Source of the DNA: Allium sativum
Taxonomy: Eukaryota > Streptophyta > Magnoliopsida > Asparagales > Amaryllidaceae
NCBI GenBank assembly: GCA_030737875.1
Contig: CM060923.1
Span: 498,816,453 to 498,880,452 of the forward strand
Length of the DNA: 64,000 bases
Direction of reading: 5' to 3'
Below are positions 33,473 to 44,979 of this stretch, one piece after another (position 1 is the first letter of the stretch; every line of letters starts with the position of its first letter). Position numbers and translations under genes: made by a program. The notes beneath the pieces were generated by a model, which had not been told where the DNA came from, made no database searches, and was given only the letters and a program-made list of their open reading frames with translations.

Positions 33473-34555
33473 ATGGCTGAAGATCTTTATCTTCCGGACG
33501 GTGTAGCGGTACCAGTATGGTATAGGAGGTTGTTAGAGGCTAGGGCCGCCGCTGCAGGTCCAGCAAATGTTCCTCCTCCACCCGTTGCACTCTGTCCTCC
33601 TCGCACGGATACTTTTGCTATGACTTGTAGGAAGTTTAAGGCTATGGGAGGAAAACCTTTTGTGGGAGCAAGGGATTGGCTTAATGAGACGGAAGAATTA
33701 ATGGAAATCTTGGAAGTGGAAGAGGGAAAGAAAGTCAGGTTAGCCGCTTGGTTAATGGAAGGAGAGGCCTCGTTCTGGTGGGAGGTCACTAATGGAGAAC
33801 GCCCTGTTGATTCTTGGATGGATTTCAGGCAAAGGTTTGAGGCAAAGTTTCTCTCAAAAGCGGAAGAAAATATGCACGTGGAAAGGTTCTTGAACTTAAA
33901 GCAAGGGAACTTGTCGGTGAAAGAATATGTTAACAAGTTTAATCAGTTAGAGAGATTCAACATGGACTCGGTGATCACACCGGAAGAGAAAGCTTTGAGG
34001 TTCGTTAGAGGCTTAAACGAACCGATGCACGGATTGTCTATGTCTCACATCCCTATGGGGGCCACTTTCGAGAAGCTTGTGGACATGGCCCTTATGCATG
34101 AGGAAGAGAAGGGTCCCAATGCTAATAAAGCACCCGAGAAGAATGAAGATCAGAAGAAATCTCAACAACAAAACAAGGGTGGGAAAGGCAACGGTGGCAA
34201 GGGAAAGAAGAAGTGCTTCAATTGTGGTACACTAGGCCACCTAAGCAAGGATTGTCGCAAGAAGAAGAAGACTGGCTGCTTCCACTGTGACGAAGCAGGA
34301 CATCTAGTGAAAGACTGTCCTAAGAAAGGGCAAAGGACGGGATCTACCTCAGGAGGACAGGTGCAAGTTCTTTTGGCACCAACTCAGGCAAGGGGGCAAG
34401 CCCAGGCTCTCGCATTTCGACCGATTCGGGAAAGAGGTAGAACTATTTCTATTGAAAGTCTAGTTTTTCTGATCGATCATCCTGTTCGTACTTTATTTGA
34501 TTTTGACGCATTGAGTTCGTTTATCTCATCATTATTAGTAGAGCCACTGCACTGA
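33473..34555 (+). CDS. Element C gag, open, running into a dead protease
   Basis: 360 residues in one open frame, the best-preserved gene of the window. The capsid (retrotransposon gag domain) spans about 45-215, with WLMEGEASFWWE and YVNKFNQLERF. A Lys/Gln/Gly-rich stretch at 220-247 precedes two intact CCHC knuckles at 248-261 and 269-282. It then fuses to the start of protease, where the active site at 341-347 reads LFDFDAL instead of D(S/T)GA, and stops soon after. The start Met is supported by position 180 bp after the primer-binding site and by a normal N-terminus. Gag forms the particle that packages element RNA. It could still be functional in trans. Confidence 0.88.
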   Translation: MAEDLYLPDGVAVPVWYRRLLEARAAAAGPANVPPPPVALCPPRTDTFAMTCRKFKAMGGKPFVGARDWLNETEELMEILEVEEGKKVRLAAWLMEGEASFWWEVTNGERPVDSWMDFRQRFEAKFLSKAEENMHVERFLNLKQGNLSVKEYVNKFNQLERFNMDSVITPEEKALRFVRGLNEPMHGLSMSHIPMGATFEKLVDMALMHEEEKGPNANKAPEKNEDQKKSQQQNKGGKGNGGKGKKKCFNCGTLGHLSKDCRKKKKTGCFHCDEAGHLVKDCPKKGQRTGSTSGGQVQVLLAPTQARGQAQALAFRPIRERGRTISIESLVFLIDHPVRTLFDFDALSSFISSLLVEPLH

Positions 34556-35440
34556 GACACCAGTTGGTAGATGATCCCTTAGTTGTTTCAAACCCAATTG
34601 GGGCTCCATGATGTGTTTGGGTTTGAAAGTTGCTATACTTAGCATTGAGTTTAGATGTGATGCTTTTTGGGCTTCACGGGCTATGGGTTAGTTTTGGGCA
34701 TGGACTGGTTATCCAGTAATGGTGCCGTTCTTATTGAGGAGGGAGAGTTGTTAGGCTTATGACCCGCTAGGGTAACACTCTCGAGATCTTTTGTAATCCC
34801 ATGGAATCTGTTATGCTAAGTTATCTAGAATCGCTTGACACGTCGGTCAAGAGTTTGTGATCTGTTAGAGTGGTCCGGGAATACTCGGATGTGTTTGAGG
34901 AGGTGAAGGGCTTACCTCCGGAGCGGAAGATTGACTTCCAAATATATCTGGTAGGCAATGCCAAACCAGTGTCTTGGCCAGGGTGCCACGTGGCTCCTCG
35001 TGAGAGGAGGGAATTCCATAAGCAAGTAGGCAATTTGCTTGAGAAGGGGTTTAGAAGATGAAGTATATCGGAGTGGGGTGCTCCGGTAGTTTTTGCCACG
35101 AAGGCGGATGGGTCCCTCAGACTTTGTGTAGGCTAAAGAGAGCTAAATAAACTCACAAAGAAGAATAGACACCCATTGTCGAGGATTGATGATCTCTTTG
35201 ATCAGTTAGTGGGCGCCTCAGTATTTTCGTAGTTGGACTTAGCCACGAGGTTTCGTCAGATGAGAGTGACTGAGGATAGTATAGAGAAGACTACCTTTAG
35301 GACTCCGGATGGTTTTTGTGAGTGGCTGGAGATGCCATTTGGTTTGACGAACGCCCCCGCATATGATGAGAAGGGTGTTCAGGGAGTACCTAAATAAGTT
35401 CGTGATGGTCTTTGTAAATAACATCTTGGTCTTTTCTAGG
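34470..35440 (+). pseudogene. Element C protease-reverse transcriptase, heavily mutated
   Basis: Aligns with 11698-12740 of B but has many frameshifts and stops. Recognisable pieces are the protease around 34690 (GLDWL-like), [11 protein letters not shown] at about 34890, the RT fingers to 35140, and the palm to 35435. The catalytic pair is changed: FVDD is FVNN (about 35411-35422), which removes both metal-binding aspartates. No RT activity is possible from this copy. Confidence 0.82.
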
Positions 35441-35800
35441 AGCGAAATAAGTCTTCGTATGTGCTCAATAGGATGAGCAAAGCCAGTTATGGGATGAACG
35501 GTGGTTTTGGAGCGAGACTGGCAAGGACATCCAGAGTTGGACAAGGGCTCAATTATTTAGCCGATTTTACTAGTATCATCTCACGTAGGTCGTCTGAATT
35601 CGAAGGAGGTATCCCTTGGGTGTTTGTCTGATATTGGTTTAGGCCTTTGGGGCTTGCATTTGGGGGATGTCAAGTTCGACTAAGGTGGTCTGCGTGAGGG
35701 ATGGATAGTTGTGACGATTTTGCAATGGGAGAATATCCTGATTTCTCTAGAAGCGGAGAAAAGCATGCCTTACATCTCGGAGAAGTATTGGAGACTCTCC
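35441..35800 (+). other. non-coding scar replacing RT thumb/RNase H (C)
   Basis: Closely aligned with 12740-13070 of B, including GGTTTTGGAGCGAGACTGG. It interrupts RT and RNase H at the same points in both elements. Confidence 0.72.
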
Positions 35801-36112
35801 AGGCGCATAGTCTTAAGACAGCAAAAGCGAATAGGATTCTTAGCGTCCTATGAGTTTGAGATAGCGTACACCCAAGGTAAGGGTAACATGGTAGCGGACG
35901 CCTTAAGTAGAAAAAGGTTGTCCTCGAGTTCATGGTTTGTTGAACGACGGAGCTTAGAGTTTATTTCTATATTTGACTTTAGACCTTCCGTTGACTTTAT
36001 ACCCGGTTTGCTAGCCTCCTTGGAGGTTAGGCCTACTCTTTTGGGACGAATTAGCGAGGTACAGCGAGACGACCCACAGTTGGGTGAGTTAGTAGAGAAG
36101 CTCATGAGGTAG
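35801..36112 (+). pseudogene. Element C RNase H tail and linker
   Basis: Encodes RIVLRQQKRIGFLASYEF and then GKGNMVADALSRKR, the end of RNase H, and continues in frame into the linker (SLEFISIFDFRPSVDF) up to a stop at 36110. B has an extra stop between these parts. The upstream RNase H catalytic residues are missing. Confidence 0.75.
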
Positions 36113-36530
36113 GGTTCGTCCATCCATTTGAGTAGGTACACCCTAAGTGGTAAGGGGTAGTTGCATAGAGACGGTAGACTTTGTGTACCGCAAGACGAGG
36201 GTTTGAAGAATCTGGTGTTCTCAGGGGACGAGATGTACCAAGACATGAAGCGAGTTTTCTTTTTGGGCCGGTATGAAGAAAGACATGGCCGAGTATGTCG
36301 CTAGATGCTTGATGAAAGCGGAGAAAAAGAAACCAAGTGGGTTGCTTCACCCATTGGAAGTTCCACTAAGGAAGTGAGATAGTGTCTCGAAGGATTACCA
36401 AAATCAAGGAAGGGTAATACGGGAATTTTGGGTGGTAGTAGATAGGCTTACTAGGAGCGCCCATTGTATACCCGTGAAGAGTAAGAGAACTGCTCCATGA
36501 CTAGCTTCAGTTTACATTCGAGAGATTATT
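36113..36530 (+). pseudogene. Element C integrase zinc finger and first core segment, decayed
   Basis: Corresponds to 13400-13890 of B with several deletions. The histidine pair region is largely gone near 36200, and the CX2C pair is lost (B has CLVCQQ; here the codons are deleted). A small deletion near 36390 removes the first catalytic Asp context SMDF. Stops occur in all frames. Confidence 0.65.
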
Positions 36531-36533
36531 AGA

Positions 36534-36866
36534 TTGCATGATGTACCTTCCAGTATAGTGAGCGATCGAGATCCTATCTTCACTAAAGAGTTTTGGAAAA
36601 GTTTGCAAGAGGCGGTAGGGACTCAGTTGTATTTGAGTACCGCATATCATCCTCAGATAGACGGCCAGACCAAGAGGGTGAATTGTATTTTAGAAGACCT
36701 TTTGAGGCTATGTATCTTGAATTTAGGAGGTACATGGGAAGAACATCTTCCATTGGTGGGGTTGCCCGACAGACTTAGTGGTATACATGATGTATTCCAT
36801 GCGAGGAAGAGCCTACATAAGATCGTAGAGGCGATAGAGCCAAGCTTGCTTAAAGAAGTAAAGTAG
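36534..36866 (+). pseudogene. Element C integrase core fragment
   Basis: 110 residues with SSIVSDRDPIFTKEFW (second catalytic Asp retained) and TAYHPQIDGQTKRVN, where the catalytic Glu of TERVN is Lys. After EEHLPLVG the sequence jumps to LPDRLSGIHDVFHA, losing the rest of the core and most of GPY/F. B has lost exactly the segment kept here, so the two integrases decayed or deleted differently. Confidence 0.82.
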
Positions 36867-37040
36867 AGCGTGATGTGATTATTCGACGAGCTCCTACTCG
36901 CATCCTTGGGTCAGAGATTAGGGAGTTGAGAAACAAAGAGGTTCGACTAGTCAAAGTACAATGGGGAGATGAAGAGAGCAACGCTACCTGGGAGACGGAA
37001 GCGAAGATGCGTTCGAGGTACCCTTTTCTTTCGGAGGGTA
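36867..37040 (+). pseudogene. Element C chromodomain
   Basis: Encodes IRRAPTRILGSEIRELRNKE, then VRLVKVQWGDEESNATWETE, closely matching B residues 135-173. It is open from 36875 through the end of the domain and beyond. A frameshift at about 36860 separates it from the integrase fragment. Confidence 0.82.
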
Positions 37041-37613
37041 TGTCCTTTTGCTTCTCCTTCATCGCATATCTTGTGCTTATCTTATCCTTAGTATGTCCTC
37101 TCGTTAGTACCTTTGACCTTTAGATAGGGTAAACCTATGGTTGAAACATGTGTTTGAGACATGTTATGGTTGATGGATGCAAGTGGATGCAAGTGGTTGC
37201 TAGTGGTTGCTCGTGGATGCATATACACACACTCTAGGCACTAGATCGGCTCAATCACTTCATATTGCATATTGCATAAAATTGTATGTAGGAAGCTATA
37301 TTTATGGATGTATAATGATTGTGTTATCATATGGATGATGCATTTTGGTGAATGATTGTGCACTCATATAGATATTGTATGTGTCGATAGGGTTATCTCG
37401 CATACATATTGGATGCATGGCACTATCATGGTTTGCATATGTTCGTACATTTGATAGGGAACATATACACACACTTTTCGCATATGCTCATACATCATTA
37501 GAAATTGTTTTAAGGACAATGGATGCCTGTGTTTGATGGATTGAGTAGATGGTTGTTTGGATGGTAGGATATGCATTCTCCTTAGCTTAGAGATTTCGGG
37601 GACGAAATCCTTT

Positions 37614-37626
37614 AAGGAGGGGAGAA
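37614..37626 (+). other. Element C polypurine tract
   Basis: AAGGAGGGGAGAA immediately before TGTAACACC of the 3' LTR. Confidence 0.85.
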
Positions 37627-40600
37627 TGTAACACCCCGAATTTTAGTTAATACTAAAATTCACTAATTATAGGATAAATAATCTCAGATTTGGGAATTGG
37701 GGGTAACGGGCTGCGTCATTGCGTTCGTCTCGGAAAAATACGCGAAATAGAGTCGGAGTTTTCGAGAATCGGAGTCCGTATGGCCCAGTTAAGGCCCAAT
37801 GAAGTTGGCAGAGAAATTAAAGCTTAAAACAGATTTAATAATTTAAAACCAGATTTTAAAATTGAGTAAGCGGGGCCAGGCGGGAAGATTCCCGCCCTAC
37901 CCATGTCGACAGGGCTGTCGACAGGCCTGTCGACAGGGGGGTCGACTTGCCTGTCGACTTGCCTGTCGACAGGGGGGGCGACGCCCAGTAAAACTGGGTG
38001 CACCAGTTTAGGTTCTTGGGCTGGCTTGGAGGGCTGGTTCTGGAAGCTTCTTGGATCTGACGGGTCTAAACCAATCTTGGGTTAATCTAAGGGTCTAAAA
38101 TGCAACCTAATCCTATAAATAAGACCCCAACCCTACCCTAATTCATTCATAATTAAATCTTGTAATTAAACTATGGCAAAATGAAACTTGATCATGGCCT
38201 CCACAAATCAATGAAGAGGGTTGCAAGCTAATCACTCTCTAATCAACCTCTAATCCATTCTAAGCATCTTAATCTTCTTCATTTGGAGTGCAAATTTGCT
38301 AGTTGTGAGTTTCTATCACTTTGATGATCAATTGCTAAATTAAGTAGATGAGATATGATGAGATTTATGGTTTTGCATGAGGATTAATGAGTTTTCAAGT
38401 CATATGATATGATGTGAATATGCTAATCAATGTTTAATATTAATCTTATGTTTATGCAAGTTAAATATGTGAGTTTATGCATGTTGAATATGTAAGTTTA
38501 TGCAAGTGGTTTATGCAAGTTAAGTGGTGGGTTTATGCATGATAAGTAATTGATTTTATGCATGCTAAGTAGGTGGTTTTATGCATGCTAAGTGTTTGGT
38601 ATTATGCATAAATCATAATATGCAAGTTATGCATGCTTATGCAAGTATATGAATGCTTATGCAAGTTATGTATATGCTTAAATGCAAGTTTAACATGATA
38701 TGCAAGTTATGCATGCTTATGCAAGTATGTGGATGCTTATGCAAGTATGTGAATGCTCATGCAAGTTATGTGTATGCTTAAATGCATGTTATGCAAGTTA
38801 TGAGAATGCTTATATGCAAGTTCATATGCAAGTTTATGTGTATGATGTTATGTAAGTTATGTGCATATTGTTATGCAAATTCATATGCAAGTTATGTGTA
38901 TGATGTTATGCAAGTTATGTGCATGATGCTATGTAAGTTATGTGTATGTTGATATGCAAGTTATGTTTATAATATTATGCAAGTTATGTTTATAATATTA
39001 TGCAAGTTATGTGTATGATGTTATGCAAGTTAACATGTAACATGTTGTGCAAGTTCACACCTTTAAGACACATGCAAGTTCACCTTTGTATAACCTATGA
39101 ACACTTATGCAAGTCGCCTTTATACATGACATATGTATGTTCATGCAAGTTGGGTTATTTAGTAATGCTAGTTGGGTTAAAGTCATTATGTAAGTGGACA
39201 CCTTTTTAACCCATGTTAATGCTAATAAGTGAAACCCATGTTATTTGTGAAAGAATCTTCTCTTGGAAATATGTCGTGTTAGCATAAGTACGTGGGGAAA
39301 CGATGGGGTTAATAGACATGATTAATGAATAGTGTGAAATGGTTATGATTAAGCATACCATAAAATTAATAAGCATAAGTGGGAATTTACCTATTGAGTT
39401 AGGTCTACCCCATGGGAATTTACCTATTGAGTTAGGTCTACCCATGTTATGGAATTGGGAATTTACCTATTAATTTAGGTCTACCTATATTCTTAAAATG
39501 TGATATTAATTAGGGATAATTAATAAATATGGGGGTGATTACTTAGGTGTAATTAATCGACTAAGACACGAGGTTGGACTCATTTGTAGTGTAAAACTGC
39601 CCGGACCCAACCGGCTTAACCAGTTGCTACAAATGTTAGCCCAATGTGAGAGGTCTTAGGCACAAACTAAATACGTGATTAACGTAAAGACACGAGGTTA
39701 GACTCGGTTATGACGTAAGGCTGCCCGGACCCAACCGGCTTAACCAGCAGTCATAAAAGATAGTCTAATGTGAGAGGTCTTTATGAGGATCACGTTCTTA
39801 ATTAATTAAGAAACACTTAACCAAATTAGCATGTAGTGGGACATGAGGGTTAAGTGGGTGCCTTGGGTGGCATGTAGTAACTAGTGGGGGTGCCTCGGGT
39901 GGCATGAGGAAACTAGTGGGTTGCCTTGAATGGCAATAGAAAATACGATTAGAATACTTAACCAAAGTGGAACATGTAATTAAAACATGGGTGAAGGGTT
40001 AAGTAAGTGCTTTGGGTGGCATGTGGAAATCTAGTGGGTGCCCTATGTGGCAATTGAAATATGATGGATAACTTAACCAAATCTTAACATGTAAGTGGGC
40101 ATGACTATATAAGGGGTTAAGTGGGATGCACTAGATAAAAGTAGCAAGCTTAAGTAGTAGCTTGTGGGGGCCCATTTCAACCAATATCCCAAACGTATCT
40201 TTGTGGGCTCGACCCTAGTCGAGTGACGGGACACGCATATTGGGCTTGACTATAAGAGGCCAAACCGGGTTAGCGGTGGCAACGCGGGACAACGGGTTTC
40301 ATATGCGTGTGTGGACCCCGGGCTGGTTGGTAAGTCGTTGTTGCATCGTGTAGATATAAAGCCGTGCACCGTTGATATTATCAGGTGGCCACGTTGGGGA
40401 ATGATACACCCCATTCGTGGGACCTGCACGGGTATCTACGTAGGGGAGCCGATCGCTTGGGGAGTAGCGGGTACACCTATGTAGTCAGATAGGGGTACAC
40501 GAAACTACTGAATTACTAAGTACACTTAGTGGGATCAACCTTTAAGTAAGAATAACTGGTGTGGTGCAGTGTAGTAATTATCCTTGGGTGGGTAGATGCG

Positions 40601-41145
40601 TCTTTACGGTTGTCTTAGTTTATCCTAAGTCTGCCAAGCTGCTTAGTGTAGCCATTCATCCCCAGACGTCACCGTATATCAAGCTTATGTCTTCTCTGGT
40701 TACTTTAATGATTGTATTGTTAAAGTTATAGGACTCACTCAGACTTATGTCTGACCCCGTTGTTTTTATCTTTTTCCCAACCCTCAGGTTATCAGAGTAG
40801 GCCCAGTGCGAGTGGGCTTTGATCAGGCTGCTATATTCTCTTTTGGAGCTTGGACCATAGGTGTAAAGCTCAGCTTACCCTTTCTTTTATGGCTATCAGT
40901 TCATGTATTGGGATTATGTACTTTTGTTTATCAGGATGGATATTTTGTACTTGACTCTTATTTGGTTTTGTGATGTAACCAAACATGTTTTACTTTCCGC
41001 TGCAATTGAAATGATGTTTTGAAATTTTCAAGTATTACTTATATCTGTCTTGTTGTAATTTTTCTGTTCTATATTCACTTAAAATACTCCACCGATGTTA
41101 TGGCATTCCCTTAGAGAGTGACTATAGCGGGTGTGGGGTGCTACA
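37627..41145 (+). repeat. Element C 3' LTR (3.52 kb)
   Basis: Nearly identical to 29774-33277. It carries the dyad (37879-37896), GTCGAC array (37905, 37917, 37929, 37941, 37953, 37965), TATA box (38114-38121) and minisatellite. It ends GGTGCTACA, with one base changed from the 5' copy. Confidence 0.95.
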
Positions 41146-41150
41146 ATACA

Positions 41151-41709
41151 CATATTTATAGTGATATATTCTGGTGTTTACAGGGGAGCGTGTATAGATA
41201 ATAACTCCAGATAATAAATTCTCGTCACCTCGTCCCGTGTGGGAAATAAATAGTCCGTGTGTCGTATCTAATAATTAGAGAGACGTGATTATTGTCAACT
41301 CCAGACCCATGTGGGGTTTTTATTAATCTAGCAATTTATCGTTACAATTTTATATGGTCCATATCAGTCATCAGTTCAACCTGTAATATATAGTCATCGC
41401 CATACAAGCCTCTCGCTCGTATGGTAAATCTTCAACCTCGTCACACTAGCTCCAAATGCTTATGTGGTATATGATGAAGTATGCCTATCGTCAAGAAGTA
41501 TGCCATGTAGTGTAGTTCAAAATTAATTGTTATTATCCTATGGCGATGTTTATTATTACACACAGAATAACCAGCACTCCGCATCCAATGACATTCACAG
41601 GAGTTGATATATAAATAAAATTGCGCAGCCAACTCATTAAGGCTTACCTATTTGTCGGGCACGCAATTAATTTCTTTACTTAGCAGCTAATCCATTTTCT
41701 CTGTTCAAC

Positions 41710-41746
<37 letters not shown>

Positions 41747-44700
41747 GAACAAAGTTAATAATAATATTTCTAGTGAACAAATATTTATTTCAACACGTGT
41801 GTATTTTTAAAGAGGCGTATACATGATAAAAGTAATATTTTTATCATCAGAAATATTTATTTAAACTATGAATGTTTTTTAGGATTTCACATTCACAATA
41901 AAAATGTGAATTTTATTGTTAAATCAATTTATTTAAAATACGAACACCATTCAACACATGAATTTCTATTCAACGAATGAATTTCAATTCAACACATGAA
42001 TGTGCGCTATAGTTTGTATATATATAAAAATGTGATTTTTATTCCTAAAGCTATTTAATTAAAACACGAATAACATTCAACACATGAATTTCAATTCAAA
42101 ACATGAATGTGCGCTATAGTTTGTATATATATATAAATGTGATTTTTATTCCTAAAGCAATTTATTTAAAACACGAATAACATTCAACACATGAATTTCT
42201 ATTCAACGATTGAATTTCAATTCAACACATGAATGTGCGCTATAGTTTGTATATATATATATATATATATAAATGTGATTTTTATTCCTAAAGCTATTTA
42301 TTTAAAACACGAATTACATTCAACACATGAATTTCTATTCAACGAATGAATTTCAATTCAACACATGAATGTGCGCTATAGTTTGTATATATATAAAAAT
42401 GTGATTTTTATTCCTAAAGCTATTTATTTAAAACACGAATAACACTCAACACGTGAATTTCTATTCAACGAGTGAATTTCAATTCAACACATGAATGTGC
42501 GCTATAGTTTGTATATATATAAAAATGTGATTTTTATTCCTAAAGCTATTTATTTAAAACACGAATAACATTCAACACGTGAATTTCTATTCAACGAATG
42601 AATTTCAATTCAACACATGAATGTGCGCTATAGTTTGTATATATATAAAAATGTGATTTTTATTCCTAAAGCTATTTATTTGAAACACGAATAACATTCA
42701 ACACATGAATTTCTATTCAACGAATGAATTTCAATTCAACACATGAATTTGCGCTGTAGTTTGTATATATATAAAAATGTGATTTTTATTCCTAAAGCTA
42801 TTTATTTAAGACACGAATAACACTCAACACATGAATTTCTATTCAACGAATGAATTTCAATTCAACACATGAATGTGCGCTATAGTTTGTATATATATAT
42901 AAATGTGATTTTTATTACTAAAGTTATTTATTTATAACACGAATAACATTCAACACATGAATTTCTATTCAACGAATGAATTTCGATTCAACACGTGAAT
43001 GTCGTTTCAACATAAGAACATAATTCCAACAAATGAAAATTATTCTAACACATAAATATTTCCGAAAATTTCGGCAGCATAACGGCAGGGTAGTTAAAAC
43101 CGGGGCAGTCCCTAGTACGGCTCCTCGCTCTACCTTAAAACCTCGCGGTTTTGACAATGGGGACTCATGCATCTAGTTCGCACGCAGGCGGCATGTTTTA
43201 TTTTCATTTCCACAATTCTATTCTAATTTGTTTCAAACACAAGAGGGTATTTTTCAACCACAAAGGTATTTTTCAACCACAATCCAACAATATCAACCAC
43301 AAACAATTATTTTCAACCATTCGTCATATCACATAATATCACGCCAATCACAAGCAATAAATATCGTGCATGGTTTGTGGACGAGGGGAGTATGTATATA
43401 TAATTTTTTTTTTTATATATATTTCACTTGCATTTCAACACAATACAAAGCATATATGTTTCGTACAACGCTTGTATGATTTATACATCGCTCATATAAC
43501 TTATACAACACATGTGCATGATGTATACAATGCGTATATAATTTATACTTCGCTTATATAATTTATACAACACGATTTCAATCACAACAATTTAATTTAA
43601 ATTTCTCACATTGGTTTTCGAAGTGCTAAAAATCGTAGGTAGCTCAGAAAAATCTGCGGTCTCTTCTAGATGGTAGAGAGCCTCCTTGCGGTCCCGATGT
43701 TTCCTGTTTCATCGAATTTCGTTAACACACCATAAAGATATGATTTTTCAAAGTCCAAATGTAATAAAGGTCTCACCTTTCAAAGTTGGTTCGAACTAGG
43801 GTTCGGATTTTTCAGAAAATCCGTGCAACTATGGAAGGATCGGTTTATACACCGTGGAAGAGGGGAGAGAGGCGAGTCGGTCGGTGGTGGAGTTGGCCAA
43901 CTCGGTGGTCCCTGTGGCGCACGACGGAGATCCAAAGACGGCGTCTTCCTCCAGGAAATTCGACGCCAATACTCCACTATAACTGACGAGGGTTGTATGG
44001 ATTTATAGAGGAGGGAAAGATGAACGGAAAACTTAACTGGAGGTGGCGCTGAAAGTGGCTGAGGCGGCGGCGATTTGGTCGGGAAGCTTTGAATGCTTTC
44101 CGTCGTTCGTGGGTAGCGGGTTTGATCGAGTTTGACCGGTCAAAGTAGAAGTGAGAGAGAAGAGGGGGGTGGCCCATTATATTTTAATTTTTAAATTCAA
44201 AAATATCTTTTGACTAACGAACACCAATTTCAACCCAACGACTGTCGCCCCTAGCTAAATACCCCCATCCCGGACACAATGGGATATGTTTCGTTGGCCA
44301 ATTCGACTGTTACAGCCAGTTATTTTCCAAATTAAAGTATAAAACATTTAATATTCAATTTGAACGTACATTTCAATTTGCCAGGGCCACAAAATGATTC
44401 GAAAAATTCCAGAAAAATAAATCTGGCTATGTTTTGACGATACGGTCTCAACAAAACTGATTTCGTCGAATTCTGAGACAGTTTGTAAAATGGTCCTTTT
44501 CTGGTCGACCCGATTTAATTGTAATTGACCAAACTTATTTTTATTTGAGACGCTCACATACTAGCTTCAAAAATTATGAAATTTGAAACCTAGCAATAAC
44601 CTGACATCCCGGATCCAACAAAAGTGGTTTCGTCGAATTCCGAGGTCGTATGCAAAATGTCTATTTTCAAGGGCGATATATTCTCTATAGCGACCTTTTT

Positions 44701-44974
44701 GAAAATTCATTTGATCATAACTTTTGATTCCCGCTATGAAACTTCAATTTTTCAGATTCGTTAGAAAGATATTCACTAACAGATTTAAATATTTTTGGTT
44801 TTACTAAAATCCGTTATATTTTGCACCCGGTACAGTCAGTCAAAGTTCAAATTCAAATTTTGAAACTGCCACACTATTTTTATTTTATTGAAATATTCTT
44901 TTTCAATGGTTTAAATTCTTTTAAAATAACCAATTTAAAATTTTAAATTGGTTCGTATTTTCCGGGTTGTTACA
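41151..44974 (-). repeat. Element A right (5') LTR, outer part
   Basis: Resumes the A LTR after C and matches 18665-22514. It contains the 126-bp minisatellite (41925-43000), GC-rich block (about 43800-44160) and minus-strand TATA box (44001-44008). This is the promoter-bearing LTR for A, and any transcript from it must now cross element C. Confidence 0.92.
41925..43000. repeat. 126-bp minisatellite in A right LTR
   Basis: Eight units of the same repeat as 19425-20575, with different TA-tract lengths and one unit shortened by about 20 bp near 42060-42110. The unit number is therefore roughly maintained since the two LTRs were identical. Confidence 0.92.
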
Positions 44975-44979
44975 GCTAA
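44975..44979. repeat. target site duplication of element A (right)
   Basis: GCTAA, matching 4964-4968. Confidence 0.85.

Larger units (their letters stand above)
29774..41145 (+). mobile_element. Element C: young nested chromovirus in the right LTR of A
   Basis: An 11.4-kb plus-strand element: 5' LTR 29774-33277, primer-binding site 33280-33291, gag and decayed pol to about 37040, purine tract 37614-37626, 3' LTR 37627-41145. A clear ATACA duplication flanks it. The LTRs differ at roughly 22 positions plus an indel of about 14 bp in 3.5 kb, so insertion is recent. It belongs to the same family as B: same LTR ends, same U3 layout, same scar in pol. Confidence 0.95.
4969..44974 (-). mobile_element. 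Element A: Ty3/gypsy chromovirus (Tekay/Del-like), host of two nested insertions
   Basis: The outer element of the nest, read on the minus strand: 5' LTR at right (27115-44974, interrupted by C), primer-binding site 27101-27112, gag-pol 22616-26854, purine tract 22516-22531, and 3' LTR at left (4969-22514, interrupted by B). Its LTRs start TGTGACGATCCC or TGCGACGATCCC and end GGTTGTTACA. Without insertions each LTR is about 6.5 kb and the internal region is 4.6 kb, giving about 17.6 kb. The GCTAA duplication flanks it. A C-terminal chromodomain after integrase marks it as a chromovirus. Several stops and frameshifts make it non-functional. Confidence 0.93.
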
